From: JAKFVC01 sp040386595
GTDB taxonomy: Bacteria; Planctomycetota; Planctomycetia; Planctomycetales; Planctomycetaceae
Direction: 5' to 3'
Assembly (NCBI GenBank): GCA_040386595.1
Contig: JAZKFE010000141.1
Location: forward strand, 1 to 64,000
DNA length: 64,000 bases
Shown: in pieces, positions 49,309 through 57,840 of the stretch
Position numbering within the stretch: the first letter of the stretch is position 1
Layout: each line of letters opens with the position of its first letter
The notes under the pieces: generated by a model
What the model saw: only the letters and a program-made list of their open reading frames with translations
What the model was told of the DNA's origin: nothing
Databases searched by the model: none
Program-made: the position numbers and the translations under genes

Positions 49309-49761
49309 TCATTCCGTTGCAAACTTACCGATCCACTTAAACTCGCTGGTGAGTATCAGATCAAGTTCCTTCGTTTGTTTGCTTGATGCTCCCTCCCCAA
49401 AGTCGACTTCTGTCTCGGCCGGTTTTGATTCAGGGTGCTTTTCATCACCTTTCCACCATCGTATGGTGACTTTGGAGGCAACTTGCTGCGAGGAACCTAC
49501 ATATGTCGCTCCACCGCCCGCTCTAAAATAAAAGCATTCAGGCGCATAATAGACCCCGGTGATGGCATCCATCCAAATTGCTGACGGACTCTCATTCGTA
49601 ATTGTGACAACTCTAACGCCGTTTTTGACGCTGTTGTTAACGCTGTTGTTAACGCTGTTGTTAACGCTGTTGTTGACGTCGTTGTTGACGCCGGCCGGTT
49701 CGGCGCAGCCACTCATTATGCACAATAGGATTGTCAGTGGGACGAACGATCGAAACAACAT
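49309..49761 (-). CDS. Lipoprotein with VNNS tandem repeats
   Basis: A 150-residue protein. FVPLTILLCIMSGCAEPAG is a lipoprotein signal ending at Cys19. The mature start has five tandem VNN(S/D)V pentapeptides encoded by a 15-nt repeat (49620-49700). The remainder is a small beta domain (VRVVTITNESPSAIWMDAIT, VASKVTIRWWKGDEKHPESK, LDLILTSEFKWIG). It resembles immunity-type lipoproteins near RHS toxins. The repeat number is likely to vary by slippage. Confidence 0.65.
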   Translation of the reverse strand: MLFRSFVPLTILLCIMSGCAEPAGVNNDVNNSVNNSVNNSVNNSVKNGVRVVTITNESPSAIWMDAITGVYYAPECFYFRAGGGATYVGSSQQVASKVTIRWWKGDEKHPESKPAETEVDFGEGASSKQTKELDLILTSEFKWIGKFATE

Positions 49762-49815
49762 TGTATCTCCTGTGGAAGTCCACTAGTCGTATCACGTTTT
49801 TCTGGTATTTAACTT

Positions 49816-50031
49816 CGCGGGGTGACCTCGGTTGCTGTGCAGCCAAGGTCTACCAGAAGCCTGTCCGGCATCCCGGCCTGTTTTCTGAGCGTTGTGGTGG
49901 CGTCTCGCCGCCAGAGGGATTGTGGTTCCGATTCGCTGGGGCGAGAGGGGAGCCATCCGTGGGGTGAATCCAGGTGTTGTTGCTGGCCTCCTGTAGACCC
50001 AGGTTTCAAAAGCAACCCGGGCCACCCCGCG
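49816..50031 (+). mobile_element. MITE-like element, CGCGGGGTG family, copy A
   Basis: A 216-bp unit with inverted ends of about 50 bp: CGCGGGGTGACCTCGGTTGC and TCTACCAGAAGCCTG on the left against the inverse of GTAGACCCAGGTTTCAAAAG and CACCCCGCG on the right. It has no coding capacity. Copy F at 56708-56922 is nearly the same length and sequence. Confidence 0.8.
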
Positions 50032-50108
50032 CGAGGGTCGTTATGTGACAGCTGCATTAAACAACAATCCACAATGTTCACGTTATGTTTTAAGTTTTGA
50101 ACCGCGTT

Positions 50109-51056
50109 TTAGTAGTAATTTGCGAATCGCAATGTTGCTTTTCCCGTTCGCGTGTCGAATGCTTCGATATAGATCATGTCCCACGTCGCTCCAAAGACAT
50201 AGATCTTCCCGTCCGCCTCAACAAGCTTGACCTGATGCAGAAATCCAGCTCCTGGGCCCCCTCCATAGACGATTGCCCAAACCTTTGTTTCCCAAATTGT
50301 CGCCTGTGTCTTGCGATCGATTGCGGTCAATTTATAGGGAAATCCGAAATTGTCAAAACAGGCCACATACACGACATCCGTGCTAATCCGCGCTGCGACG
50401 CCATTGATCGACCCACCTTTCGGGTTATCGGCGAGTAACGCTCGTGGGATTTTGCATTCTTCTCCGTTCATGATCAGAACCGCGAGCGAGTCGTCCTTCG
50501 AGACGTTAATCACCGTGTCGACGTTGGACGCAATTCCTTCGGCCGACTGTCGGGTTGGCCAGTGTTTTTTTAGATTAAATGCTTTGCCAAAGGGGTCTTT
50601 CGGGTCGGCTTCTTTTAACATCGCAGCAAACTGCGTGGGAACAGTGACCCGCAGTCGTCCCTCACAAAAACCAAGAAATTCTGAGGCAGAAGCCTGGTAA
50701 CTGAGTTTTCGCCATCGAGATGCGCTCGCTTCTTGTGGCTCAGCCTGACGGATCGCGCGCTCCCAGGCAGCCCTGATCGCCAATGAATCATCTTTGTGAG
50801 TGATCATCGGCGTAAGTGCATCGACAGACTTTATGGCTGCGAACAATTCCTTATCTCGTTCGTAGACATCTTCCGCGTCCTCTGCAGTGAGTCGCTCTTC
50901 TACAATTGCCGAAATACTCCGCTGTTCTTCGGACTGCAATACTCCATAACTGCAAAACCCGATTGCGACTCCCATTGCGCAACTCACCATGGCGTACTTG
51001 CTGCGGAGCAGACGTGACGACCGGTCGGCAGTGCGTGGTCGATTATGGTTGTGCAT
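50109..51056 (-). CDS. Membrane-anchored protein, tandem copy 1
   Basis: A 315-residue protein with a basic N-terminus, an anchor (AMVSCAMGVAIGFCSYGVLQ), a helical region (residues 50-150) and a beta-rich C-terminal half: VVYVACFDNFGFPYKLTAID, ATIWETKVWAIVYGGG and GKIYVFGATWDMIYIEAFDT, like half of a PQQ-type beta-propeller. It is nearly identical to copy 2 at 51265-52212. Copy 1 differs at scattered sites (for example EDAEDVYERDKE against ENAGEVGYLDEE). Function unknown; such proteins are known only as planctomycete hypotheticals. Confidence 0.72.
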   Translation of the reverse strand: MHNHNRPRTADRSSRLLRSKYAMVSCAMGVAIGFCSYGVLQSEEQRSISAIVEERLTAEDAEDVYERDKELFAAIKSVDALTPMITHKDDSLAIRAAWERAIRQAEPQEASASRWRKLSYQASASEFLGFCEGRLRVTVPTQFAAMLKEADPKDPFGKAFNLKKHWPTRQSAEGIASNVDTVINVSKDDSLAVLIMNGEECKIPRALLADNPKGGSINGVAARISTDVVYVACFDNFGFPYKLTAIDRKTQATIWETKVWAIVYGGGPGAGFLHQVKLVEADGKIYVFGATWDMIYIEAFDTRTGKATLRFANYY

Positions 51057-51103
51057 TTGCGTGACCTTGTTTGGAGTTCGTCAGCAGAATGTGTGTGGGT
51101 TGG

Positions 51104-51150
51104 GAACCACTGCTTAACGACTGAATACAGTCGCAAAGCAGTGTCACGAC
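51104..51150. repeat. Single arm of the GTGCCACTG palindrome
   Basis: CACTGCTTAACGACTGAATA ... CGCAAAGCAGTGTCACGA is one arm of the element seen in full at 27229 and 58919. It sits between the two tandem copies, inside the duplicated region's spacer. Confidence 0.65.
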
Positions 51151-51264
51151 CTCTGTTTTGTAGCGTTCAAGCCAGTGGCACTCTGCGGGATGATCGTCAT
51201 GTGAAAGCTGTATTAAACAACAATCCACAATGTTCACGTTACATTTAAAGTTTTGAACCGCGTT

Positions 51265-52212
51265 TTAGTAGTAGTTTGCGAATCGCAATGTCGCTTTGCC
51301 CGTTCGCGTGTCGAATGCTTCGATATAGATCGTGTCCCACGTCGCTCCAAAGACATAGATCTTCCCGTCCGCCTCGACAAGCTTAACCTGATGCAGAAAT
51401 CCAGCTCCTGAGCCCCCTCCAAAGGCGATTGCCCAAACATCCGTTTCCCAAATTGTCGCCTGTGACTTGCGATCGATCGCAGTCAATTCATAGGAAAATC
51501 CGAAATTGTCAAAACAGGCCACATACACGACATCCGTGCTAATCCGCGCTGCGACGCCATTGATCGACCCACCTTTCGGGTTATCGGCGAGTAACGCTCG
51601 TGGGATTTTGCATTCTTCTCCGTTCATGATCAGAACCGCGAGCGAGTCGTCCTTCGAGACGTTAATCACCGTGTCGACGTTGGACGCAATTCCTTCGGCC
51701 GACTGTCGGGTTGGCCAGTGTTTTTTTAGATTAAATGCTTTGCCAAAGGGGTCTTTCGGGTCGGCTTCTTTTAACATCGCAGCAAACTGCGTTGGAACAC
51801 TGACCCGCAGTCGTCCCTCGCAAAAACCAAGAAATTCTGAGGCAGAAACCTGGTAACGGAGTTTTCGCCATCGAGATGCGATCGCTTCTTGTGGCTCAGC
51901 CTGACGGATGGCGCGCTCCCACGCAGCCCTGATCGCCAATGAATCATCTTTGTGAGTGATCACCGACGCAAGTGCATCGACAGACTTTATGGCCGCAAAC
52001 AATTCCTCATCTAGATAGCCGACTTCTCCCGCGTTCTCTGCAGTGAGTCGCTCTTCTACAATTGCCGAAATACTCCGCTGTTCTTCGGACTGCAATACTC
52101 CATAACTGCAAAACCCGATTGCGACTCCCATTGCGCAACTCACCATGGCGTACTTGCTGCGGAGCAGACGTGACGACCGGTCGGCAGTGCGTGGTCGATT
52201 ATGGTTGTGCAT
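51265..52212 (-). CDS. Membrane-anchored protein, tandem copy 2
   Basis: 315 residues, same architecture as the 50109-51056 product: anchor AMVSCAMGVAIGFCSYGVLQ, helical middle, half-propeller end. The repeat spans about 1.06 kb (50044-51105 and 51200-52257), including flanks on both sides, with a long block of near-identity in the middle of the coding region. Both frames are intact, so both may be expressed. The recent duplication suggests copy-number change under selection or simple homologous slippage. Confidence 0.72.
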   Translation of the reverse strand: MHNHNRPRTADRSSRLLRSKYAMVSCAMGVAIGFCSYGVLQSEEQRSISAIVEERLTAENAGEVGYLDEELFAAIKSVDALASVITHKDDSLAIRAAWERAIRQAEPQEAIASRWRKLRYQVSASEFLGFCEGRLRVSVPTQFAAMLKEADPKDPFGKAFNLKKHWPTRQSAEGIASNVDTVINVSKDDSLAVLIMNGEECKIPRALLADNPKGGSINGVAARISTDVVYVACFDNFGFSYELTAIDRKSQATIWETDVWAIAFGGGSGAGFLHQVKLVEADGKIYVFGATWDTIYIEAFDTRTGKATLRFANYY

Positions 52213-52395
52213 TTGCGTGACCTTGTTTGGGGTTCGTCAGCAGAATGTGTGGGCTGATTTGGGCTCAGGGAGTTGGCCCAGGTTGTGTAATAGCGCGAGT
52301 TTTGCGACGTTTGCAGTGCGAAAGCCATCGCTTCTTATGGTAACCACGTTCACGTTGTGATTCGGCCCCTCGACGGCCCCGCAGAGATCTGTCCG

Positions 52396-52592
52396 CTGGG
52401 TGGCCCCGGTTGCTTTGCACCCTGAGTCTACCAGAAGCCTGTCCGGCATCCAGGCCTGTTTTCTCTCATCGTCGTGGTGGCGTCTCGCCTTGAGAGGGGG
52501 CGTGGTTCCGATTCGCTGAGGTGAAAGGGGAGCCATTCGTTGGTTGAATCCAGGTGTTGTTGCTGGCCTCCTGTAGACCCGGGTTGCAAACG
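52396..52592 (+). mobile_element. MITE-like element, CGCGGGGTG family, copy B (right end lost)
   Basis: Matches copy A from the left arm through GTAGACCCGGGTTGCAAAC, then breaks where the final CAACC...CACCCCGCG should be. The flanking sequence is coding for a toxin-like tip, so the element end and the gene end are fused. Confidence 0.7.
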
Positions 52593-52838
52593 CAGTATAT
52601 TTCAACTACTAAGAGCCTTGAAGTTGCACAGAAGTGGCCCAAGAAAGACGGCTTGCGAATTGTCGAGATTGATGTGAGCAAACTGGGCCGAGCTAAGCTC
52701 ACTGACTTGACCAATCCGAGGGTCGTGGCTGAAGTGCTTCGTCATCGGATTGGGATGAACTTCGTAAAAAGTTCGGCCGAAGTCCTGATTAATGGATCTA
52801 TTCCAGCGGGTGCGATGAAAGTGATATTCAATCCTTAG
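52593..52838 (+). pseudogene. ADP-ribosyltransferase-like toxin tip, 5' truncated
   Basis: The frame after the element reads YISTTKSLEVAQKWPKKDGL, RIVEIDVSKLG, DLTNPRVV, NFVKSSAEVLINGSIPAGAM and stops. The start (Y-I-S-T-T) and the E-V-L-I-x-G-x-I-P end match polymorphic-toxin tips of ADP-ribosyltransferase type, in which S-T-T and a final acidic residue form the NAD site. About 80 residues remain; the RHS or other delivery part is missing. It has no start codon of its own. Two small genes of candidate immunity type follow on the same strand. Confidence 0.55.
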
Positions 52839-52853
52839 ATTGGAGCCTTTGTT

Positions 52854-53141
52854 GTGGATAAAGTCTCTCAACAATTGGAAGAAGCTGCGACAAATTGGTT
52901 GATATCAATGAGATTGGCAGAGGGCTTTAATGAAGCCCAGTTTAAAACTCTTGTCGCAGCAATTCGCCGATGTCATAAGAACTGGGCCGATTCAGAGATG
53001 CTCCCGAAATCCGTTGTGGCTACGCTGATTGATTTGCCGCGGATAGTTGAGTCGTGCGCGGCTCTTTACAAGGGTGCAGAGCAACAACGCATTATAGATG
53101 CCTCACACGAACTTGTGGATGTGATTCTTGAAGGTTTCTAA
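52854..53141 (+). CDS. Candidate immunity protein, paralogue 1
   Basis: A 95-residue protein from a GTG start with TGGAGCC upstream. All helical: VSQQLEEAATNWLISMRLAE, FKTLVAAIRRCHKNWADSEM, PKSVVATLIDLPRIVESCAA, LYKGAEQQRI, and ends ELVDVILEGF. The same skeleton recurs in the gene at 53486. Helical 90-100-residue proteins encoded just after a toxin tip are typical immunity proteins; this one lies 15 nt after the tip stop. Family not named. Confidence 0.65.
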   Translation: MDKVSQQLEEAATNWLISMRLAEGFNEAQFKTLVAAIRRCHKNWADSEMLPKSVVATLIDLPRIVESCAALYKGAEQQRIIDASHELVDVILEGF

Positions 53142-53297
53142 CGAACTGTAGGTATTAGTAACTTGAGAGAGGCAATTTTTTTACCAATGAGTTGCCTCTC
53201 ATTTTATTTTTGCTGCGTGGAATTCTCTACTGAAAGGATAAAGGACAGGCATCTCTGCTGGTCCTTCGAAAAGCTGACTCCAAACGAGTTCGGCGAG

Positions 53298-53392
53298 GTA
53301 GGTCAGGCTGTGCTTGACGTGATTCGAGCTCAAGCACGAAAACACTTTCAGACAGCGTGTTCCAGATAAGACGTCAGGCACAGCCTGACCTG
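53298..53392. repeat. TAGGTCAGGC inverted element, copy 2
   Basis: GTAGGTCAGGCTGTGCTTGA on the left and GTCAGGCACAGCCTGACCTG on the right form a hairpin of about 95 bp between the two immunity-like genes. Its centre resembles that of copy 3 (GATTCGAGCTCAAGCACGAA) but not of copy 1. Confidence 0.75.
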
Positions 53393-53485
53393 CGGCCAGA
53401 GTCAGGGGCTCTTCACTCGCCGGTCGAGTCTTCATCTCTGGGAACGTCAATTGGTGTCGGGCGTCATCCCAACAGAGGAGCTCCT

Positions 53486-53773
53486 ATGGACGAAGTATCT
53501 CAGCAACTGGAGGCCGCCGCCGTTGCTTGTTTATCCTCGCTGCGATTGGGGGAGCCGTTCAGGGAAGATTTGTTCAGAAATCTCACCTCGACCGTACGTG
53601 AACTGCATGAAAGGTGGGCTAACTCCGATATGTTACCTAAATCCGCAGTCCTCGTGCTGATTGATCTCCCACGAATGATTGAGGCGTGCGGCACTCTATA
53701 CAAAGGTGCCGAGAAACAGCGTGTCAGCGAGGCATCATTCGAACTTGTGGATGTGATTCTTGAGGGGTTCTGA
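53486..53773 (+). CDS. Candidate immunity protein, paralogue 2
   Basis: A 95-residue protein with GAGGAG before its ATG. It matches paralogue 1 from end to end: VSQQLEAAAVACLSSLRLGE, ELHERWANSDMLPKSAVLVL, IDLPRMIEACGTLYKGAEKQ and ELVDVILEGF. The C-terminal seven residues are identical. Duplicated immunity genes after a toxin usually protect against variants met elsewhere. Confidence 0.65.
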   Translation: MDEVSQQLEAAAVACLSSLRLGEPFREDLFRNLTSTVRELHERWANSDMLPKSAVLVLIDLPRMIEACGTLYKGAEKQRVSEASFELVDVILEGF

Positions 53774-54423
53774 TTTTGATGATCTCTGAACTTTTAAGGA
53801 GGTCGCCAGGTAGGTCAGGCTGTGCCTGACGTGATTCGAGCCCAAGCACGAAAACGTCTTCGGACAGCACGTTCCACCGTACCATTTCTGGTTGATTTTT
53901 GTGTCATCAACCAGACGTCAGGCTGACTTTGTCATCGGGGGACGCAACGCAATCGCAGCCCACGATCTTGACCTTTCTGGTCACTTCGCGGGGTGACCCA
54001 GGTTGCTCCGCAACTACCTCTTTCAACATCGGCCAAGTTATGGCATAACCCTCTTTCCTTACAAGACATGAAGGAGAAAAGGACAGGCCTCTCTGCTGGT
54101 CCGATGTGACCGGAACCCTCTGGAAAATAGGTCGGATTGGCAAACGCGTCTCCTGTAGACCCAGGTCGCAAAAGCAACCGAGGCCACCCGCGTGGTGCCG
54201 ATTCGCTGAGGTGCAAGGGGAGCCATTCGTGGGGGGAATCCAGGTGTTGTTGCCGGCCTCCTGTAGACCCAGGTTGCACAGCAACCTGGGCCACCCGCGA
54301 TAATCGAAGGACGCCAGAGTGGTGCTGGTGGAGGTAAGTTGCACTATGCGGTTGGCCCGGTTGGCCTAATTTTTCGAGTATTCTCTTTGAGCCATATCCA
54401 GGCTCCGATTCGAGACACATTCA
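53774..54423. other. Gene-free element cluster
   Basis: 53811-53930 holds TAGGTCAGGC copy 3. 53979-54010 has the left arm CGCGGGGTGACCCAGGTTGC. 54116-54190 is an element end followed directly by 54191-54299 (GTGCCGATTCGCTGAGGTGC, then GTAGACCCAGGTTGCAC and CCACCCGCG). The frame just after it (54301-54420) reads GKLHYAVGPVGLIF and may be a toxin-tip scrap. No intact gene. Confidence 0.6.
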
Positions 54424-55305
54424 TCAATCAGCCATGCCCTCCCTTGTCTTTCTCACAGGGTCGCTTTTATTTTTCAACCCTTGTGAGTTCACCATCCGAT
54501 TCCAGACGTCACGCCAATTTTCCGGAGTTCTGCCGATCCCAATAATTTGTTTCACGTCGTCAACTTGCACGTCCTCTTTGATCTCGACTCGCGATTTCAC
54601 TGAGAAAATACAACGACGGGCGAGTGCATCTCGCTTTGGAATGTATTCGTATCTATAGATAAGCCCGCGATGGGTATCGGTGATCTCAGTTAATTGGCCT
54701 GATTCAAAAATGCTCGCCTCGGCGCGAGCGGATGGCGCCATACGTGACCAGCTCGTGGAAAGATCCTCAGAAGCCACGATAAAACCCTCGGAAGTAACGA
54801 AGCTTCCAAGCAACTTACACCCCGGATGACGCGCCAATTCTCTCGTGAGGATCTCACCGTGCTTAAGGCCCAGATAAACTATCGATGAATGGGGGATAGG
54901 ATGGGATACTATGTAAATCCTTTGAGATTGGAAATTGCCTCGCTGATTTAAGTACTCCCACCCGCTATTCTTTAGTTCTTTTCTCTCGTCGTCCCAATAG
55001 GGGGCATCAACTGAATTAGTTGTCGGTGTGTTTGCGAAGCAGGTGGCCGGCAAATAATTGCGTAAAAGATACAACGCGCTGTCGGATCCCTCTGGGTGGT
55101 ACGGGAGAACGCCAGTGTCAGAGTGATAGACGGATATCGCCTCCAGAATTTGCCTAAGATGATTCCTCGCAAAACGAGCATTTGGATTCAAGTCGTACGA
55201 AGGATCAGACTTTCCGAACGGAATGATCTCACGTGACATTACGAATGCAAAGCAGATTGCCGAGAAGATTATGGCGAATATCACTCCACAGGTGCGCGGT
55301 GTCAT
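54424..55305 (-). CDS. Exported hypothetical protein
   Basis: A 293-residue protein, not a named family. The N-terminus (GVIFAIIFSAICFAFVMS) is a single anchor. The mature domain has LRQILEAISVYHSDTGVLPY, NYLPATCFANTPTTNSVDAP, RIYIVSHPIPHSSIVYLGLK, MAPSARAEASIFESGQLTEI, YRYEYIPKRDALARRCIF. The pattern of a small residue-rich helix followed by PY/H is reminiscent of pseudopilin-like DUF1559 neighbours, but there is no prepilin site. It follows a toxin-tip scrap with 8 nt between, so an immunity role is possible. Confidence 0.6.
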   Translation of the reverse strand: MTPRTCGVIFAIIFSAICFAFVMSREIIPFGKSDPSYDLNPNARFARNHLRQILEAISVYHSDTGVLPYHPEGSDSALYLLRNYLPATCFANTPTTNSVDAPYWDDERKELKNSGWEYLNQRGNFQSQRIYIVSHPIPHSSIVYLGLKHGEILTRELARHPGCKLLGSFVTSEGFIVASEDLSTSWSRMAPSARAEASIFESGQLTEITDTHRGLIYRYEYIPKRDALARRCIFSVKSRVEIKEDVQVDDVKQIIGIGRTPENWRDVWNRMVNSQGLKNKSDPVRKTREGMAD

Positions 55306-55313
55306 GATCTCAA

Positions 55314-55631
55314 TTACTCCGGTTTCTTATCTTGCTGGTTGGGGCTGCGTGTCATTTTGCATTTCGTAGTACAGGTATTAAAAGTGCCAATACTATGCAC
55401 TGTATAGGAAACGTCACATACATGCCCATACGTGACACATCCAATAGTTTCTGTTCCGGCGCCGATTGTGCCCACCGCACATACCTTCCAGTCTTGCTGC
55501 AGTTTCGTCCAAGCGCAAGGGTATGGACAAGCAATTCCTTTCCAACAAACCGTGCCTTCCGTTGGCCCTCCTCCTGGATAATCTGCCCACATGGCGTTAT
55601 TCGGACTGTCGCCGGGTTGAGTTGGTGATGA
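55314..55631 (-). pseudogene. Cysteine-rich toxin-tip scrap
   Basis: The frame enters from an upstream stop at about 55630 and reads TQPGDSPNNAMWADYPGGGP, TVCWKGIACPYPCAWTKLQQ, WKVCAVGTIGAGTETIGCVT, YGHVCDVSYTVHSIG, FNTCTTKCKM. It carries ten cysteines in regular spacing and no delivery domain, so it is the end of a larger secreted protein, most likely an RHS tip, cut off upstream. The element fragment at 55668 marks the break. Confidence 0.5.
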
Positions 55632-55667
55632 CTAACAAGATTGTGCGTCTTTAGGCTTGTCGGCATG

Positions 55668-55749
55668 CCATCCGTGGGTGGAATCCAGGTGCTGTTGCGG
55701 GCCTCCTGTCGACCCGGGTCGCAAAAACAACCGGGGCCACTCCGCGAGA
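55668..55749 (+). mobile_element. Right-end fragment of the CGCGGGGTG element
   Basis: GCCATCCGTGGGTGGAATCC, then TCCTGTCGACCCGGGTCGC and CGGGGCCACTCCGCG match the right third of copies A and F. The left part is absent. Confidence 0.65.
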
Positions 55750-55779
55750 ATAAGTTAAAGTTGAACTTCGACGCAGTCA

Positions 55780-56451
55780 TCACTGTTCCGCAACCTCAAA
55801 ATCACACGTGAGTAGTCCAAAATCTGGCGTTTTGGTCTCTTTTGATTCTCGAAACTCCTCATACACGGGCCCCTCGGGCGTAACCCGAACGATGATTGAA
55901 TATCGCCCTTTTTTCAAAGGTGGCAGCCGGGCGGTCAGATAGTATGCTTTAGATGCAGGCAGCCCCCCTTTAAATGGACCTTTGAAATCGCAGCTCGCCA
56001 GAATGACAATTTTATTATTGCAACTCACGCATTCTTTGACACGGATCGACTGGGGCGAAAAGTGATGCTGTGGTCCGGTTCCATCACCTGATAAACGTCC
56101 CACAATGACCAAGTCTTCGTGGCTTGGGACGACTTTCATTTTAGTCTTTTGTTGTCGTGCGAGCTCAGAATGCGCCATGGCTCTGTCAAAAGTATCTCGC
56201 TCTGATTGTGCGGTTTCGGAGGCACGGATGACGAAAACTTTTGCAGGCCGATCATCTATGGCCGCGAGCTTCTCCCCTGTTGCGCTCGTCACGATCTCGG
56301 CACGAGGCAATATGTGAAAACGCACCACGTTCGGATTGTCAATCGTGACGCCAGACGGGCCATCGTCTTGCGAAAGAGTACTGCAGCACGCGACCGAGGC
56401 GATGACTAACACTCCGGCTAATCCCGTGGAAAAAATTGCGACGCGGCTCAT
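55780..56451 (-). CDS. Exported hypothetical protein
   Basis: A 223-residue protein from ATG 56451 (ATG 56514 adds 21 residues). The signal region is VAIFSTGLAGVLVIASVACC, perhaps a lipobox at A-C-C. The mature part is an Ig-like beta domain: NVVRFHILPRAEIVTSATGE, LARQQKTKMKVVPSHEDLVI, VSCNNKIVILASCDFKGPF, YYLTARLPPLKKGRYSIIVR and PVYEEFRES. Not a named family. It fits the series of small exported proteins in this region. Confidence 0.6.
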   Translation of the reverse strand: MSRVAIFSTGLAGVLVIASVACCSTLSQDDGPSGVTIDNPNVVRFHILPRAEIVTSATGEKLAAIDDRPAKVFVIRASETAQSERDTFDRAMAHSELARQQKTKMKVVPSHEDLVIVGRLSGDGTGPQHHFSPQSIRVKECVSCNNKIVILASCDFKGPFKGGLPASKAYYLTARLPPLKKGRYSIIVRVTPEGPVYEEFRESKETKTPDFGLLTCDFEVAEQ

Positions 56452-56707
56452 GGATGCAATCAAGCCTGTCTTAAGGAGAGCAGTACTGAGCCAAAATAAG
56501 TTGATCCGGTACATTGGTTTTCCTTGGGGGCGTGTCTGAAAGGGCGATTGCAGGTCACGCGGTGCAATTTCTTGAAAGGCCAGAAGTCGTGGCAGGTTTG
56601 CATTCTGTCGCTCGCGAATGATTCATTCGAGGTTTCGATGGCGACATCCGATTTCATGGAGGTGGACGTGACCTAATGGTATTCGACCGATTTGGCCAAC
56701 GAGCAGT

Positions 56708-56922
56708 CGCGGGGTGGCCTAGGTTGCTGGGCCGCGTGGGTCTACCAGAAGCCTGTCCGGCTCCAGGCCTGTTTTCACGGCGTTGTGGTGGCGTCTCGCC
56801 GCGAGAGGGGGCGTGGTTCCGATTCGCTGAGGTGCAAGGGGAGCCATCCGTGGGTGGAATCCAGGTGCTGTTACCGGCCTCCTGTCGACCCGGGTTGCAA
56901 AAACAACCGGGGTCACCCCGCG
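56708..56922 (+). mobile_element. MITE-like element, CGCGGGGTG family, copy F
   Basis: A 215-bp unit with both ends intact (CGCGGGGTGGCCTAGGTTGC left; CAACCGGGGTCACCCCGCG right). Internal blocks GCCTGTCCGGC, GTTGTGGTGGCGTCTCGCCG and GTTCCGATTCGCTGAGGTGC are conserved with copies A, B and 54191-54299. Confidence 0.8.
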
Positions 56923-56936
56923 AGATTGAGAGGTTG

Positions 56937-57317
56937 CTAATCCGCTCTAGCTCGATTGTTTGGGCTCTTGGCACCTTGATGCTCTCTCTCCTGTGCCGTT
57001 GAATCCGAGTCCGCGTCAATGGTTTCTGAGCGGTGAATCTGAAGGTGAAATCGAAACCAATAATAGGTGCCTCCGTGTCGACCACCTCCGTAGTCGTCGG
57101 CCTCACCCAAGAGAAACTCACACCATTGGACCATCTTTTGTGACCCGCTTATTTCCAGGTCGCCAAATTGGATGACGTGATACACCGCACCGCAGAATAG
57201 TATAAAAAGGATGATAAGTATACTGCTACAAAACAACAGTGTTCTTAGGATCCAGGTATAAAAGAGCCCACGGTTCCTGCTATTGGGGAAACTTTTCGTC
57301 GATGTCACCGGAATCAT
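56937..57317 (-). CDS. Single-helix membrane protein
   Basis: A 126-residue protein. One transmembrane helix (ILRTLLFCSSILIILFILFC) then a charged cytoplasmic or periplasmic tail with QWCEFLLGEADDYGGGRHGG and many polar residues. Not recognised. It starts inside the preceding toxin-like scrap (57280-57489), overlapping by 38 nt in another frame, the tip-then-immunity arrangement found elsewhere in this region. Confidence 0.55.
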   Translation of the reverse strand: MIPVTSTKSFPNSRNRGLFYTWILRTLLFCSSILIILFILFCGAVYHVIQFGDLEISGSQKMVQWCEFLLGEADDYGGGRHGGTYYWFRFHLQIHRSETIDADSDSTAQEREHQGAKSPNNRARAD

Positions 57318-57489
57318 TTCCCTTCGTTGTCAGCGTCGCATGACTCTTAGCATCAAAGGAGATTGTAAGGGTGACGTTCGTTGGGGCACCACTGCTTCCC
57401 CGGTTGATACTTGAAGCAGTCCCAGCAGTCCTAATGGATCGAGGCCCGTACAATGCATTGTACAGTGCGTCTCGATTCAATCCAGCCAC
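57280..57489 (-). pseudogene. Toxin-tip-like scrap cut at an element
   Basis: Reads AGLNRDALYNALYGPRSIRT, NRGSSGAPTNVTLTISFDAK and stops; the frame is open back to the CGCGGGGTG arm at 57496. There is no ribosome-binding site. It looks like the end of a longer protein broken by the composite element upstream of it. Confidence 0.4.
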
Positions 57490-57495
57490 GAATCC

Positions 57496-57830
57496 CGCGG
57501 GGTGGCCCCGGTTGCTGTCGCCGCTAGATGGTGGGCTTGGTGCGGTGATCCAACTACAACTGAGTCTCTGGTTAATGTCCCCCCTCGCCCCAGTACTTCT
57601 GGGGAGAGGGGACGGGGGTGAGGGGTTTTCCTGAAGACCTCACACAGATCGGGTTGGCGTGGGGAGACTCCTGGCTGAAGATTCTGGAAAACCAGGGAAT
57701 CGTGAGGCGTGCCCAGCCCCTCACCTGGAAAATCCCCTCGCCCCGGAAATACCGGGGCGAGGGAAGAGATTCCTCTCGTTTCAAGCGTGGCCCACCAATT
57801 AGCGGCTGCAGCAACCGGGGTTATCCCGCG
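57496..57830. mobile_element. Composite element: CGCGGGGTG ends around another repeat
   Basis: Left end CGCGGGGTGGCCCCGGTTGC TGTCGCCGC and right end GCGGCTGCAGCAACCGGGGT TATCCCGCG are inverted copies. The inside is not the usual core but two copies of the CCCTCGCCCCAGTA / CTCGCCCCGGAAATACC repeat in opposite orientation (57586-57630 and 57725-57768). One element has inserted in another, or ends have been reused. Confidence 0.7.
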
Positions 57831-57840
57831 GTGGCGACCA

